A stretch of DNA of 64,000 nt. Origin: a virus. The translations under genes were made by a program, and so were the position numbers. Under the pieces are notes generated by a model, which was not told the origin of the DNA, did not search any database, and worked only from the letters and a program-made list of their open reading frames with translations. Positions 22,049 through 30,037 of the stretch are shown in pieces. Position 1 is the first letter of the stretch. Every line of letters begins with the position of its first letter. The DNA is taken from positions 1 to 64,000 of IMG/VR virus record IMGVR_UViG_3300027498_000003. One strand, given 5' to 3'.

Positions 22049-22689
22049 GATACGGAGAATTACCAAAAGACTTAGGATTAGAAAAAGTCAATCCTACTGA
22101 GATGTTTTTCTATCAGTACTTACCAATAAAGCTAAGTGGACAAACTGAGCCTGTGATAGAAAAGCGACTTATGTGCTTGTCTGAACTGATAGGGAATATA
22201 AACTGCCAATTCGTAGCTGAGTATGGGTTAGAAAACTTTGTTAAGCATAATACCTATGTGACAGCAAAACATCAATTCCAAACTCCAGGATGTAGCTTTA
22301 ACAGAAAAGGCTATCACTCTGATGGATTCCTAACAGACGATATAAACTACGTATGGAGTAATAAGCAACCGACTGTATTCAATAGCGGAAAATTCGAATT
22401 AACATTAGACGACTCTATATCTCTAAGTGAGATGCAGGAGCAAGCTGAAAAGGAAAACGAAGTAACTTACCCTAACGGAACTCTACTGAGGCTAAACCAA
22501 TACAACATCCATAAAGTCGGTGAATGCAAAGAAGTAGGATTAAGATTGTTCGTGAAAGTATCCTTCTCTTTAGACAAATATGACCTATTGGGAAACAGTA
22601 AGAACTATCTATTAGATTACGACTGGGATATGCAACAAAGAAAGAATAAAAGAAATATCCCACAATCTAATATCTTAATTAGCTCATAG
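22045..22689 (+). CDS. Putative 2-oxoglutarate/Fe(II) dioxygenase-like protein
   Basis: A 214-residue protein whose centre reads CSFNRKGYHSDGF (an HxD iron-binding pair), with a distal NIHKVG histidine and a GLRLFVKVSFS segment supplying a possible 2-oxoglutarate-binding arginine. The order HxD...H...R is the double-stranded beta-helix oxygenase signature. Such phage enzymes may modify nucleotides or proteins; the substrate here is unknown. Coupled to the small gene upstream. Confidence 0.55.
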   Translation: MRYGELPKDLGLEKVNPTEMFFYQYLPIKLSGQTEPVIEKRLMCLSELIGNINCQFVAEYGLENFVKHNTYVTAKHQFQTPGCSFNRKGYHSDGFLTDDINYVWSNKQPTVFNSGKFELTLDDSISLSEMQEQAEKENEVTYPNGTLLRLNQYNIHKVGECKEVGLRLFVKVSFSLDKYDLLGNSKNYLLDYDWDMQQRKNKRNIPQSNILISS

Positions 22690-22697
22690 AGCTGAAA

Positions 22698-22751
22698 GTG
22701 GCGGTGTCAAAAAATAATATTGTGCATAACATCCTTTCTTCGCTATCTTTG
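22698..22751 (+). promoter_or_regulatory. Promoter for the secreted peptidase gene
   Basis: The 32-bp repeat shared with 19698 ends with ATTG at 22719-22722. After 21 bp comes TATCTTTG (22744-22751), a perfect TAnnTTTG -7 box. The ATG at 22757 lies only six bases on, so the mRNA may be leaderless or almost so. Confidence 0.65.
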
Positions 22752-22756
22752 TCTGC

Positions 22757-23323
22757 ATGAAAACATTATTTATATTACTATTTCCTATTTTACTTTCATC
22801 TCAGATAATAGAGGTAGATGACCAGCCTATAGATATGTGGGATGAGTACCATTTAATCATATCTCCGAGGGTTACTACTGATCAGTTTGTTTCCAAGTCG
22901 CCGGACGTGGAGGTAAGTTACATAGATATACAGCTCATAGCTGTCATATCTTTTCTATCATCGTATTATGATTCTGATATCTACATAACATCTGCTGGGA
23001 GATCGGCCTCAAATAACCCTGGATCCAGCAAATCACAACACATATACTGGAGAGCAGTTGACTTCAGGATTGCTAACAAAAAGGCTGCAGCTGACTTTAG
23101 AAAACAAATAACTAACAAAGAGGGGGAGGTATTTGAAAGCCTATTGTATATGGGAATAAAGGGATTCGGCGTTTATTCTCAAGGATTCTTCCATATAGAT
23201 ACCCGTATTTTCGCAGAAATGTTTACATTTAACTCAGATTACGGGCCTATGAACTACAATTACTGGACAACATTCTCTTCTAACTATGTTAATTATAATA
23301 ATTCCCCTATATGCACGCATTAA
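22757..23323 (+). CDS. Secreted M15-type peptidase, probable peptidoglycan hydrolase
   Basis: A 188-residue protein with an N-terminal signal peptide (MKTLFILLFPILLSSQ). SQHIYWRAVDFRI (H95, D102) and GVYSQGFFHIDTR (H146, D148) match the zinc-binding layout of M15 D-Ala-D-Ala carboxypeptidase or endolysin-like enzymes. It probably cleaves peptidoglycan cross-links in the periplasm, aiding lysis. It heads a group of exported proteins and has its own strong promoter. The next gene begins within about 20 bases of its stop. Confidence 0.75.
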   Translation: MKTLFILLFPILLSSQIIEVDDQPIDMWDEYHLIISPRVTTDQFVSKSPDVEVSYIDIQLIAVISFLSSYYDSDIYITSAGRSASNNPGSSKSQHIYWRAVDFRIANKKAAADFRKQITNKEGEVFESLLYMGIKGFGVYSQGFFHIDTRIFAEMFTFNSDYGPMNYNYWTTFSSNYVNYNNSPICTH

Positions 23324-23343
23324 CTTCTACAAAAAATTATATT

Positions 23344-24348
23344 ATGAATCGAATTAAATACTTATATCTAATAGGACTTGTGTTCCTATTTTCTCAATGC
23401 AAAGTTCTTAAGCCTCCCGCGCCTACGTCTCAGCAAGAAGTAGTTACTGCCTATGGCATGTCTCTTGATACTGAGTACGATGTTATGATCACCCCTGAGT
23501 ATCTTATAGATAAAGGTTATGTAGATCAAGAGGATCGCGGCGCTTTATACCTTGCGCAGCGGCAGTGGAGATGGCCTGTAGACAAAACAATCTATATAAG
23601 ACTCAACAACCCGCCTCCGGGCAGGAAGCAGGAGATACGAGAGGTATGCGACCTGTATGAAGCCAAAGCTAACCACAGGATCAAAATAGTACTAGACCCG
23701 CCTGTGGGAGTGCAGGAGCAGCACAGGTGGTCATTCGTACCAGGATCTGCTTGGATGATAATGGGCTCAGTAGTAGAGGTCCTGAACGACAAGACCCGAC
23801 CTACTGGCAATATAGGATTTACAGGGAAGAAGGTATTGTGGCACGAAATAGGCCATATGTTTAACTTAGGCCACTCTCATCAGTGTGGATGTATACCATG
23901 GAATAAGTCATTCATATACGCATATATGGCCGCTCGGGGGTGGAGCCAGGCGCAAATCAACTCTCAGATAATATTCCCAGCCAATCCTGATCTATTCGAA
24001 ATAGAAGGATACTATGAGAACGATTTCATGGGATATGACTATCCTCCCAGCTGGCGAACAGACGGTGTATCCGCATTTGGGCAATTGATATTCTTGCCCA
24101 GTCATGATAAGTATTTCAATAAATACTATCCTCCCAAGGCCACGCCGCCCATAATAGTTACTCCTCCTGACAATGAGAAAGATAATATAATAGCTCAGCT
24201 AAGAGTTGAATTAGATAAATGTAAAGTAAATCTAAAGAAAAAGCAGGAAGTGATCTCCAGAGTAATAAACTCATGGCTATCTGATACAGTACCAGACTTC
24301 ATCGATGTATTCAATGAAGAGTTCTTTAGCCAAATACAACGACCTTAG
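23344..24348 (+). CDS. Zincin-type metalloprotease lipoprotein
   Basis: ATG 23344 is chosen because it starts the signal peptide; a start 33 bases upstream adds a non-signal stretch. MNRIKYLYLIGLVFLFSQC ends in a lipobox Cys. VLWHEIGHMFNLGHSH (H167, E168, H171, H177) is the HExxHxxxxxH zinc motif of the metzincin/zincin group. The C-terminus is a helical, charged tail. Probably anchored in the cell envelope, acting on proteins there. A terminator follows. Phage-encoded zincin lipoproteins are rare, and the target is unknown. Confidence 0.75.
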   Translation: MNRIKYLYLIGLVFLFSQCKVLKPPAPTSQQEVVTAYGMSLDTEYDVMITPEYLIDKGYVDQEDRGALYLAQRQWRWPVDKTIYIRLNNPPPGRKQEIREVCDLYEAKANHRIKIVLDPPVGVQEQHRWSFVPGSAWMIMGSVVEVLNDKTRPTGNIGFTGKKVLWHEIGHMFNLGHSHQCGCIPWNKSFIYAYMAARGWSQAQINSQIIFPANPDLFEIEGYYENDFMGYDYPPSWRTDGVSAFGQLIFLPSHDKYFNKYYPPKATPPIIVTPPDNEKDNIIAQLRVELDKCKVNLKKKQEVISRVINSWLSDTVPDFIDVFNEEFFSQIQRP

Positions 24349-24381
24349 GCATAGATTCAATTTGTTATATTTTTTCATATT

Positions 24382-24417
24382 GCAGCTGGTCCGTAAAAAT
24401 ATCAGCTGCTTTTTTTA
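24382..24417 (+). terminator. Rho-independent terminator
   Basis: GCAGCTG (24382-24388) pairs with CAGCTGC (24403-24409), plus a G-U, and is followed by eight T residues. It ends the peptidase/zincin unit. Confidence 0.8.
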
Positions 24418-24453
24418 TTCTAACATAAAACCATTACACACATAACTACGCAC

Positions 24454-24717
24454 ATGAATATATACGCACAAGAGGGATTTAAAGTTAAAGTCACCACACT
24501 GAAAGGTGGATATGACCCGGATCAAAAGCTGGCAGAAAAGCATCTTGAAGTTGGCAAAGAGTATACAATAGATAGCACAAGTGTATCTGGATGGCACACA
24601 AATGTAAAACTAAAAGAGATACCAAATATAACTTTCAATAGTGTATTTTTTGAAGATGTAGAAAGTCAAATTAATGACGACCAAAGTCACCCTGATTATT
24701 TAAAATATAACCGTTAA
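24454..24717 (+). CDS. Hypothetical protein, 87 aa
   Basis: MNIYAQEGFKVKVTTLKGGYDPDQKLAEKHLEVGKEYTIDSTSVSGWHTNVKLKEI fits a small beta-barrel fold. Proteins of this style (a GKEYTI...W...V-L-L pattern) are frequent in phages. No function assigned. It starts a new unit after the terminator. Confidence 0.65.
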   Translation: MNIYAQEGFKVKVTTLKGGYDPDQKLAEKHLEVGKEYTIDSTSVSGWHTNVKLKEIPNITFNSVFFEDVESQINDDQSHPDYLKYNR

Positions 24718-24722
24718 TAACT

Positions 24723-25154
24723 ATGAAAACAATAATACTATTATTATTTACCCTGAACATAGGGTATTCTCAGACAGATACAGACGTAGCATTCATGCTG
24801 TTTAACCAGCAGAACCTATCTGTAGATCAATTAACCCAAGCTATAGAGGGGGATCCCGCCAACGATATGCTTTATACAGATTTAGCTGTATATAGTATTC
24901 AGTATGGGATAACAGATCAGCACTTCATCGGGGGATTACTTAGAAGGATCAATACTCATAACATAGAAGACGGCTTCACGGCGCTTCTGGATCTATTTGC
25001 TACGAACAAACGTATTAGAATAGATGATGTTTACAGGAGCTTAGGTAAGGCAGAATTCCTAAATATGATGGAGATCGCCGCGATCAATAAGACATCCTCA
25101 ACAGCATCTCAACAAGAACTATTAGAACTCATTAATAAATTAAGAAATCAATAA
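24723..25154 (+). CDS. Exported helical protein, 143 aa
   Basis: N-terminal signal peptide (MKTIILLLFTLNIGYSQ, cleavage after about residue 17). The mature part is helical with repeat-like sections (LAVYSIQYGI...LLDLFATNK). No enzyme motif. Secreted to the periplasm; role unknown. Confidence 0.65.
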   Translation: MKTIILLLFTLNIGYSQTDTDVAFMLFNQQNLSVDQLTQAIEGDPANDMLYTDLAVYSIQYGITDQHFIGGLLRRINTHNIEDGFTALLDLFATNKRIRIDDVYRSLGKAEFLNMMEIAAINKTSSTASQQELLELINKLRNQ

Positions 25155-25163
25155 ATTATACAC

Positions 25164-25415
25164 ATGAATACATACAAACTTAGGTACGAGTCAACCCATG
25201 ATGTTATTCAATTTTTACTACTGGCTACAGGCATGGCGCCTGTGTATTACGTAGATGATCCTGATTACCAAAGCGGAGATGAGTTAACTTTCCGGACAGC
25301 CATATCTTTGCATATACTCTTAGATTTGACGAAAAAAGTCCCTGATGGGCATTGCATGACGTACACATTAGCTCTTATAGAAGATTATACAGGAGATGAA
25401 ATAATTAGAAAATAA
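25164..25415 (+). CDS. Hypothetical protein, 83 aa
   Basis: A soluble protein with YVDDPDYQSGDELTFRTAISLHILLDL and a helical C-terminus. Located between two exported-protein genes. No domain recognised. Confidence 0.6.
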   Translation: MNTYKLRYESTHDVIQFLLLATGMAPVYYVDDPDYQSGDELTFRTAISLHILLDLTKKVPDGHCMTYTLALIEDYTGDEIIRK

Positions 25416-25422
25416 ATTGCAT

Positions 25423-25716
25423 ATGAAAAGAAGAAAATTCATAACCATACCCTTCGTCGCGTCATTAGCTGCTTTACTCGGTATAAACAAAATCAAGGAA
25501 GATGAGAGTCTTCCATATATACAGGACAAAGGGCGTATGCTTAGGCACGAACACCCTGCATTACCTATGGAGCTATTACCAGGAGGAGATAGCATATCAT
25601 ACGAGGCAGAGCGTAAGTATATGATAGGCTGTGATCCCTATCATCCTAATGTGCAGAGTACTCAGATTTGGAAGATAGATAAAGAGGGAAATTATAAACT
25701 TATTAAATCCACATAA
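25423..25716 (+). CDS. Exported protein with twin-arginine-like signal, 98 aa
   Basis: ATG 25423 is used; an upstream TTG adds only two residues. MKRRKFITIPFVASLAALLG has a basic RR-K-F motif and a hydrophobic core, resembling a Tat or Sec signal. The mature part is short, with one Cys. The RR could be coincidental. Function unknown. Confidence 0.6.
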   Translation: MKRRKFITIPFVASLAALLGINKIKEDESLPYIQDKGRMLRHEHPALPMELLPGGDSISYEAERKYMIGCDPYHPNVQSTQIWKIDKEGNYKLIKST

Positions 25717-25717
25717 T

Positions 25718-26029
25718 ATGGAAAATACTATAACAACCAAAGAGCCTATAATTGATTATGTTAAGCTTAGGAAAGCTGCCTCAGTCTTACATGCTGTAAA
25801 CCACAAACTAAGACAACGTGTGATTGATATGTTACAAGAGTATGAGCACATGACCGTCACTGATATCTACATTAAGTTAAGATTAGACCAGTCTGTTGCT
25901 TCATTCCACTTAGGCCTACTAAAAAGAGCTGGCGTGGTGTCAACAGAACGACAAGGTAAATTTATCTATTACTCACTTGTTAGAGATAGGTTGAGAGAGA
26001 TTAACAAGGCTGTTAAAATACTTAAGTGA
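25718..26029 (+). CDS. ArsR-type winged-helix transcription regulator
   Basis: A 103-residue protein with HAVNHKLRQRVIDML (first helix), MTVTDIYIKLRLDQSVASFHLGLLKRAGVVSTERQGKFIYYSL (helix-turn-helix and wing). This is the ArsR/SmtB-like fold. No Cys pair for metal sensing. It probably represses or switches nearby promoters in the phage programme. Confidence 0.8.
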   Translation: MENTITTKEPIIDYVKLRKAASVLHAVNHKLRQRVIDMLQEYEHMTVTDIYIKLRLDQSVASFHLGLLKRAGVVSTERQGKFIYYSLVRDRLREINKAVKILK

Positions 26030-26036
26030 AAATACA

Positions 26037-26417
26037 ATGACAAATAGATATTGGACAAACATAATCTTATTAACAATAATAGCATCGATCTACTTATGGG
26101 GGATATTTGGGTGCTTAATAATGAAAGCAAATATTATGGATATAAATAAACAATCTATTAAAGAGCTAGGATGGGAACAAGTACCAAACAGTTCCGTATT
26201 CATAATACACAAACCTATACCTCGTAATATGATGGATGGATATGAGTATGATTACTATTTAGAGATGCTTCCTTTTGGGATAAGGATAGAGGAATATGAA
26301 TCTGGAGGATTCGCGGGAGATACAAATAATACTGTGATATTCGAGGGATCCCCAAAGACTTTACCTAATTTAGAGATGTTGATGGGATGGCTTAATATTC
26401 CTATAAAAGATAAATAA
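26037..26417 (+). CDS. Membrane-anchored hypothetical protein, 126 aa
   Basis: N-terminal hydrophobic segment (NIILLTIIASIYLWGIFGCLI, residues about 8-28) followed by a soluble acidic region with YEYDYYLEMLPFGIRIEEYESGGF. Probably an inner-membrane protein facing the periplasm or cytoplasm. No family recognised. Confidence 0.6.
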   Translation: MTNRYWTNIILLTIIASIYLWGIFGCLIMKANIMDINKQSIKELGWEQVPNSSVFIIHKPIPRNMMDGYEYDYYLEMLPFGIRIEEYESGGFAGDTNNTVIFEGSPKTLPNLEMLMGWLNIPIKDK

Positions 26418-26419
26418 CA

Positions 26420-26788
26420 ATGATTAAACTTAAAGTAAAAGTAACTAAAGAGATTCTAAAAGAATCAATGATGTGCGGACATGATTGGTATGAAGGTGTA
26501 TCATCTAATTGTGCTGTAGCATTGGCTATTAGGGAAATATTTCCAAAAGTAAGAGTAGCTCGTCGTTACTTCAGACTATCCCCTAGAGTATCCTCACAAC
26601 ATGATGGTAGGGATTTTATAAACCAATTCGATGCCTTAAGAGGTACTCCCGAGAAGAGATTAGAACTACCAGAAACAGTAGTTACATTAGATATAACAGA
26701 TGAAATAATAGATCATCTATCTACTATGATACCTAACTACGAAGAAGTAGTTAATGCTCAGCCTCATTTAGAATTAGTAACAGTATAA
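26420..26788 (+). CDS. Hypothetical protein, 122 aa
   Basis: Contains MCGHDWYEGVSSNCAVALAIREIFPKVRVARRYFRL, similar in style to small phage proteins with a C-A-V-A-L-A core. The C-terminus is acidic. No function assigned. Confidence 0.6.
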   Translation: MIKLKVKVTKEILKESMMCGHDWYEGVSSNCAVALAIREIFPKVRVARRYFRLSPRVSSQHDGRDFINQFDALRGTPEKRLELPETVVTLDITDEIIDHLSTMIPNYEEVVNAQPHLELVTV

Positions 26789-26792
26789 TATT

Positions 26793-26963
26793 ATGGGATT
26801 ATCAGATTGTATCGAGTGTTGGGACACCCCTTGCACTTGCGGCCTTGGTTATCAGCATTTATCTGATAAGGATATGGCTAAGTTTATAGCGGGTATCCTG
26901 GGCAAAAGGCCCACAGATAATGCTGTTTATATATTGCTTGACGCTAAAGGGTATGTAATATAA
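26793..26963 (+). CDS. Small Cys-rich protein, 56 aa
   Basis: Starts MGLSDCIECWDTPCTCGLGYQHL; the four Cys (CxxC...CxC) suggest a zinc site. Overlaps the next gene as TAATG, supporting expression. Unknown function. Confidence 0.55.
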   Translation: MGLSDCIECWDTPCTCGLGYQHLSDKDMAKFIAGILGKRPTDNAVYILLDAKGYVI

Positions 26964-27805
26964 TGGCCAGTAGATTCACACAAAGCATTCACAAAACTAT
27001 ATGTAAATTGGAGAAAAAACACTGGGCAGATATTCAGGATAATCTTATCGCCGACAAGACAGAGCAGCTTATGCTTAAAAACATGGAACGTATAGCTCGT
27101 ATTGATTCTCAGGGGTTTCAAGTCGCTACTATATCTAATGGAGAAGTGATAGATATGAAGATTTTAGATGTAAATGGAGTAGAACACAAGGTAGATGACA
27201 CAGATTGTCCCGATAATTTAGTGTGTGCTAACGGTCAATGCGTAGAGAAAGCTAAGGAGACCCCGAATTACATAGGAAGGAGATACAAGAAAGGGCACCT
27301 GACTGTTCAAGTAAGCAATCACGAAGAGGGTAAGTTTACCATGGTTATTACCCAGGATAGCAGTGATTACTATGGTCGGCGTATTGGGCATGCCATTATT
27401 ATATCTGAAAGTAGTTTGAAGGATTGGGAAGAGGTAAAATATGGGCAATGTATGAAGGCTAAACATGCAGAACCTGCTTTTGAGTTCGATAGTAGGAGAT
27501 GGGCGGAGGTCGTTCCTGAGCCTATCAATAAACTATCTATAATGTTTGAGGTAGGAGAAGTTTGGTATGATAGAGGTGCTGACAAACTTATGGTCTACAA
27601 AGGTATTGCCTCTAAAGATATACTTAAATTTGTCGTAATGCATTGCCTCAGTTCTATCTCGTTCCATAATGACAGAGCTAAGACTTTCACATATGTAGCC
27701 TCCTCTATGGAAGAGTACCGTAAACCTATATCTAAATCTTGGCTAACCAAGATCAAAGATTACATCTACAACCTTTTCCATATGGAAGAATCAGAATATG
27801 TATAA
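26963..27805 (+). CDS. Hypothetical protein, 280 aa
   Basis: A soluble 280-residue protein. Residues about 78-100 include a short Cys-rich DCPDNLVCANGQC patch. Later parts contain YKKGHLTVQVSNHEEGKFTMVI and a helical C-terminus. No domain recognised. It ends just before a convergent gene on the other strand. Confidence 0.65.
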   Translation: MASRFTQSIHKTICKLEKKHWADIQDNLIADKTEQLMLKNMERIARIDSQGFQVATISNGEVIDMKILDVNGVEHKVDDTDCPDNLVCANGQCVEKAKETPNYIGRRYKKGHLTVQVSNHEEGKFTMVITQDSSDYYGRRIGHAIIISESSLKDWEEVKYGQCMKAKHAEPAFEFDSRRWAEVVPEPINKLSIMFEVGEVWYDRGADKLMVYKGIASKDILKFVVMHCLSSISFHNDRAKTFTYVASSMEEYRKPISKSWLTKIKDYIYNLFHMEESEYV

Positions 27806-27845
27806 AAAATGCCCCGACCAAACCAATCTCGTAGAAAAGCCGGGG
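27806..27845 (-). terminator. Possible terminator for the minus-strand M43-like gene
   Basis: CCCCG (27812-27816) pairs with CGGGG (27841-27845) around a 24-nt loop. On the minus strand it is followed by GCATTTTTTA. The stem is short, so termination would be modest. Confidence 0.4.
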
Positions 27846-27866
27846 ACTTAAGGGGTGGGATACTCT

Positions 27867-28742
27867 TTAATACTGATAGTTTGGATTATATCTTGTCAGC
27901 TTCAATGGCCAGTTAACCTCACCATTCTTTCTTATAATAGCCAATTGATCTTCTGTAAAGCATACCATACAGTCGGGGTGGCTGTATCCTGCATAGTTCT
28001 TTATGTATATTTTACGCTCTGCTTTACTTAAAGTGTCACCAACCCCTGGTAAGTACTTGCACCCTGGCATTACTGTACCGTGCCCAGCTCCCGGCACAGG
28101 CGTATCTGGAGCCCAGTCACCGGTATAACAGCCGTTTCCTGATATAGAACCCCTTCTGCTATCGAAAGGGTGTGCAACGCCGAATAAATGGGCCATCTCG
28201 TGGACCAGGATGTTACTCTCAACTTCAGATAAACGTATAATTATTATAGTCCTGTTCTCTGAGGGATTATCTATCTCAGGTATATCACCCGCGATACCCT
28301 TAACACTCCCTGGCTCTCTTTCAATAGATAAGAATGTATCGTCAGGGATAACTACGATATCAATAGCTTCAAAGCTATTGTATGTTCTAAAAATCTCTAT
28401 ATGATCGGTGAAGTTATCAGGGCCTAAAGTTAAATCCAGGTGAGTCCGGGTGCTGTTTGTATTTTTAAATACTATAGGAGCCTTGGAAAACCCTTTGTTA
28501 AGGGTAGCTATAGCTTGTTTTTCTGAGAATTTGGGGGGTAACGGCGTATTAGTTAGGTTAGTAAATCTAATCGCCTGAGTTAAGGTGTCCTGCGACATAT
28601 ACAAACTCTCATCTTCTAACACATTTACCTCACAAGTATATACGAATACTTGCTCATTTTTTCTTATCTTCACTTTCTGCGTAAAGCAAGAGCTTAGCGC
28701 AACGCTTAGAAATAAGATTATAAAAAAACGGGACATAATCAT
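27867..28742 (-). CDS. M43/pappalysin-like metalloprotease lipoprotein
   Basis: A 291-residue protein, alone on the minus strand within a plus-strand region. The signal peptide ends ALSSC (lipobox). ILVHEMAHLFGVAHPF (H181, E182, H185, H191) is a metzincin zinc motif, and NGCYTGDWAPDTP downstream matches the M43 pappalysin pattern. It is therefore a lipid-anchored protease in the envelope. Together with the zincin at 23344 this phage carries two such enzymes. It may attack envelope proteins to aid release or block superinfection (inference). Confidence 0.75.
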   Translation of the reverse strand: MIMSRFFIILFLSVALSSCFTQKVKIRKNEQVFVYTCEVNVLEDESLYMSQDTLTQAIRFTNLTNTPLPPKFSEKQAIATLNKGFSKAPIVFKNTNSTRTHLDLTLGPDNFTDHIEIFRTYNSFEAIDIVVIPDDTFLSIEREPGSVKGIAGDIPEIDNPSENRTIIIIRLSEVESNILVHEMAHLFGVAHPFDSRRGSISGNGCYTGDWAPDTPVPGAGHGTVMPGCKYLPGVGDTLSKAERKIYIKNYAGYSHPDCMVCFTEDQLAIIRKNGEVNWPLKLTRYNPNYQY

Positions 28743-28813
28743 CTAAATTTTTAAACACATTCAGATGCTACTTACATGTAAATGAACGTACAATCATAAT
28801 AATTAGTTAGCAT

Positions 28814-29209
28814 ATGCCGGAATATTTGTACTATAAAACAATAAAAAAGCCTAGATACGGCGAGCACCGGAAACATATATCCGAGGATGGGGTAAGAACA
28901 CTATGCTATTCGTGGATAGAAGGTAGGCACCAACCGTCTCCCCCCTCTGACGGTTTGAGTATGTGCAAGATATGCACAGCAGCAAGAGACAAAGTACCTT
29001 ATACACCTAAGCCTAAGAAGATTATCTTAGGCAATCTCCTGATAAAATCTGGAGCTTTCGCAGGGTGTAAACTTTCTGAAGTGCCTAAATACTATATATC
29101 AAGGTATGTAGAAGCAGTGATCAGCGGGGATACACACCCTTTTTTAGGTATAGAAACAACTATAGTAGAAGAATATTTAAAATCAAAAAACATTATAACA
29201 GATGAGTAA
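28814..29209 (+). CDS. Hypothetical protein, 131 aa
   Basis: Contains paired cysteines (LCYSW...CKICTAARDK) and a C-terminal GNLLIKSGAFAGCKLSEVPKYYISRYVEAVI. The last segment resembles exodeoxyribonuclease-like putative quorum or helper domains in phages (a G-x-F...G-K-L-x-E-x-P-x-x-Y pattern) seen in small phage proteins. No clear function. The next ATG lies inside its end. Confidence 0.6.
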   Translation: MPEYLYYKTIKKPRYGEHRKHISEDGVRTLCYSWIEGRHQPSPPSDGLSMCKICTAARDKVPYTPKPKKIILGNLLIKSGAFAGCKLSEVPKYYISRYVEAVISGDTHPFLGIETTIVEEYLKSKNIITDE

Positions 29210-29318
29210 ACATACCTACGACAAGAAAATGGAAGCAAGAATAGCCAACAAGACTAAGAAGAAAGCTAACAAAGCTAAGGCAAGTGCAGGGCGTAATAAA
29301 GGAAAATCAAAAAACTAA
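29202..29318 (+). CDS. Small lysine-rich protein, 38 aa
   Basis: Overlaps the previous gene by eight bases. Very basic (KKMEARIANKTKKKANKAKASAGRNKGKSKN), a composition typical of nucleic-acid-binding microproteins. Support comes from spacing and composition only. Confidence 0.5.
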   Translation: MSKHTYDKKMEARIANKTKKKANKAKASAGRNKGKSKN

Positions 29319-29322
29319 ATAA

Positions 29323-29631
29323 ATGGATACTAAATACAAAGACTTTTGCGATAACTACAAAGAGAAATTAGTACTCGATGAAGACATTGCAACTAATGAG
29401 ATAGCCCTGTTTAGAGACTATAGGCATCGAGTACATTTCGAACTACATATGACAAGAAGGTCACCCACGCAACTAATGAGTTTGGAAAATCCAACCCAGC
29501 GAATGTTTACTCTCGATGATGAAGACATCCAATACTTATACAACAAGTACTCTAAGAAAATTCAAGCAGAAAGAGATGCTAATATCGCAGAATTAAAAAC
29601 CAAATATGAAGAAACGTTGGGAAGAAGTTAA
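29323..29631 (+). CDS. Hypothetical protein, 102 aa
   Basis: Acidic, helical protein (KDFCDNYKEKLVLDEDIATNEIALFRDYRHRVHFELHMTRRSPTQLMSLENPTQRM) with a C-terminal charged helix. Overlaps the next ORF by 26 bases. No domain recognised. Confidence 0.6.
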   Translation: MDTKYKDFCDNYKEKLVLDEDIATNEIALFRDYRHRVHFELHMTRRSPTQLMSLENPTQRMFTLDDEDIQYLYNKYSKKIQAERDANIAELKTKYEETLGRS

Positions 29632-29791
29632 TGTAGATATTGATTTTAGCAAACATGAACCTACATCAGTGCGCGGCTCATTACATATCTATGAAGAGAT
29701 TTACGAGATTGACGGTAATGTGTATCGTAAGCGATGCGCCGTAGATAATGGAAGCGAGCCAGAAGTAGAAATTCAGTTGCCTTATTCATAA
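29606..29791 (+). CDS. Hypothetical protein, 61 aa
   Basis: Starts within the previous gene in another frame. Beta-rich with a central IYEEIYEIDGNVYRKRCAVDNG. Placement suggests cotranscription, but the overlap lowers confidence. Confidence 0.5.
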   Translation: MKKRWEEVNVDIDFSKHEPTSVRGSLHIYEEIYEIDGNVYRKRCAVDNGSEPEVEIQLPYS

Positions 29792-29809
29792 AAAACTAAA
29801 ATTATTAAA

Positions 29810-30037
29810 TTGAAATTAATCAAAGTAAACAACCACTATGAGGATAGCGGAGGAATTAAGTATAAGAAGATAACTGCTATCTTTAAGGTTAACAAGGACG
29901 GCTCTGAAGAGAGACAATATGGAAGCCTAACACTAAACGAGGAGGGCGTTGAATCAGCATGGCTTGACCTTAAAGACTTCGCAGAACGGAATAATCGGCT
30001 ATTATACTATGATCCTAAATCAACCGACAAAATATGA
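29810..30037 (+). CDS. Hypothetical protein, 75 aa
   Basis: TTG start at 29810, as no in-frame ATG or GTG precedes MKLIKVNNHYEDSGGIKYKK. Beta-rich then helical. The stop overlaps the next ATG as ATGA. Unknown function. Confidence 0.55.
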   Translation: MKLIKVNNHYEDSGGIKYKKITAIFKVNKDGSEERQYGSLTLNEEGVESAWLDLKDFAERNNRLLYYDPKSTDKI

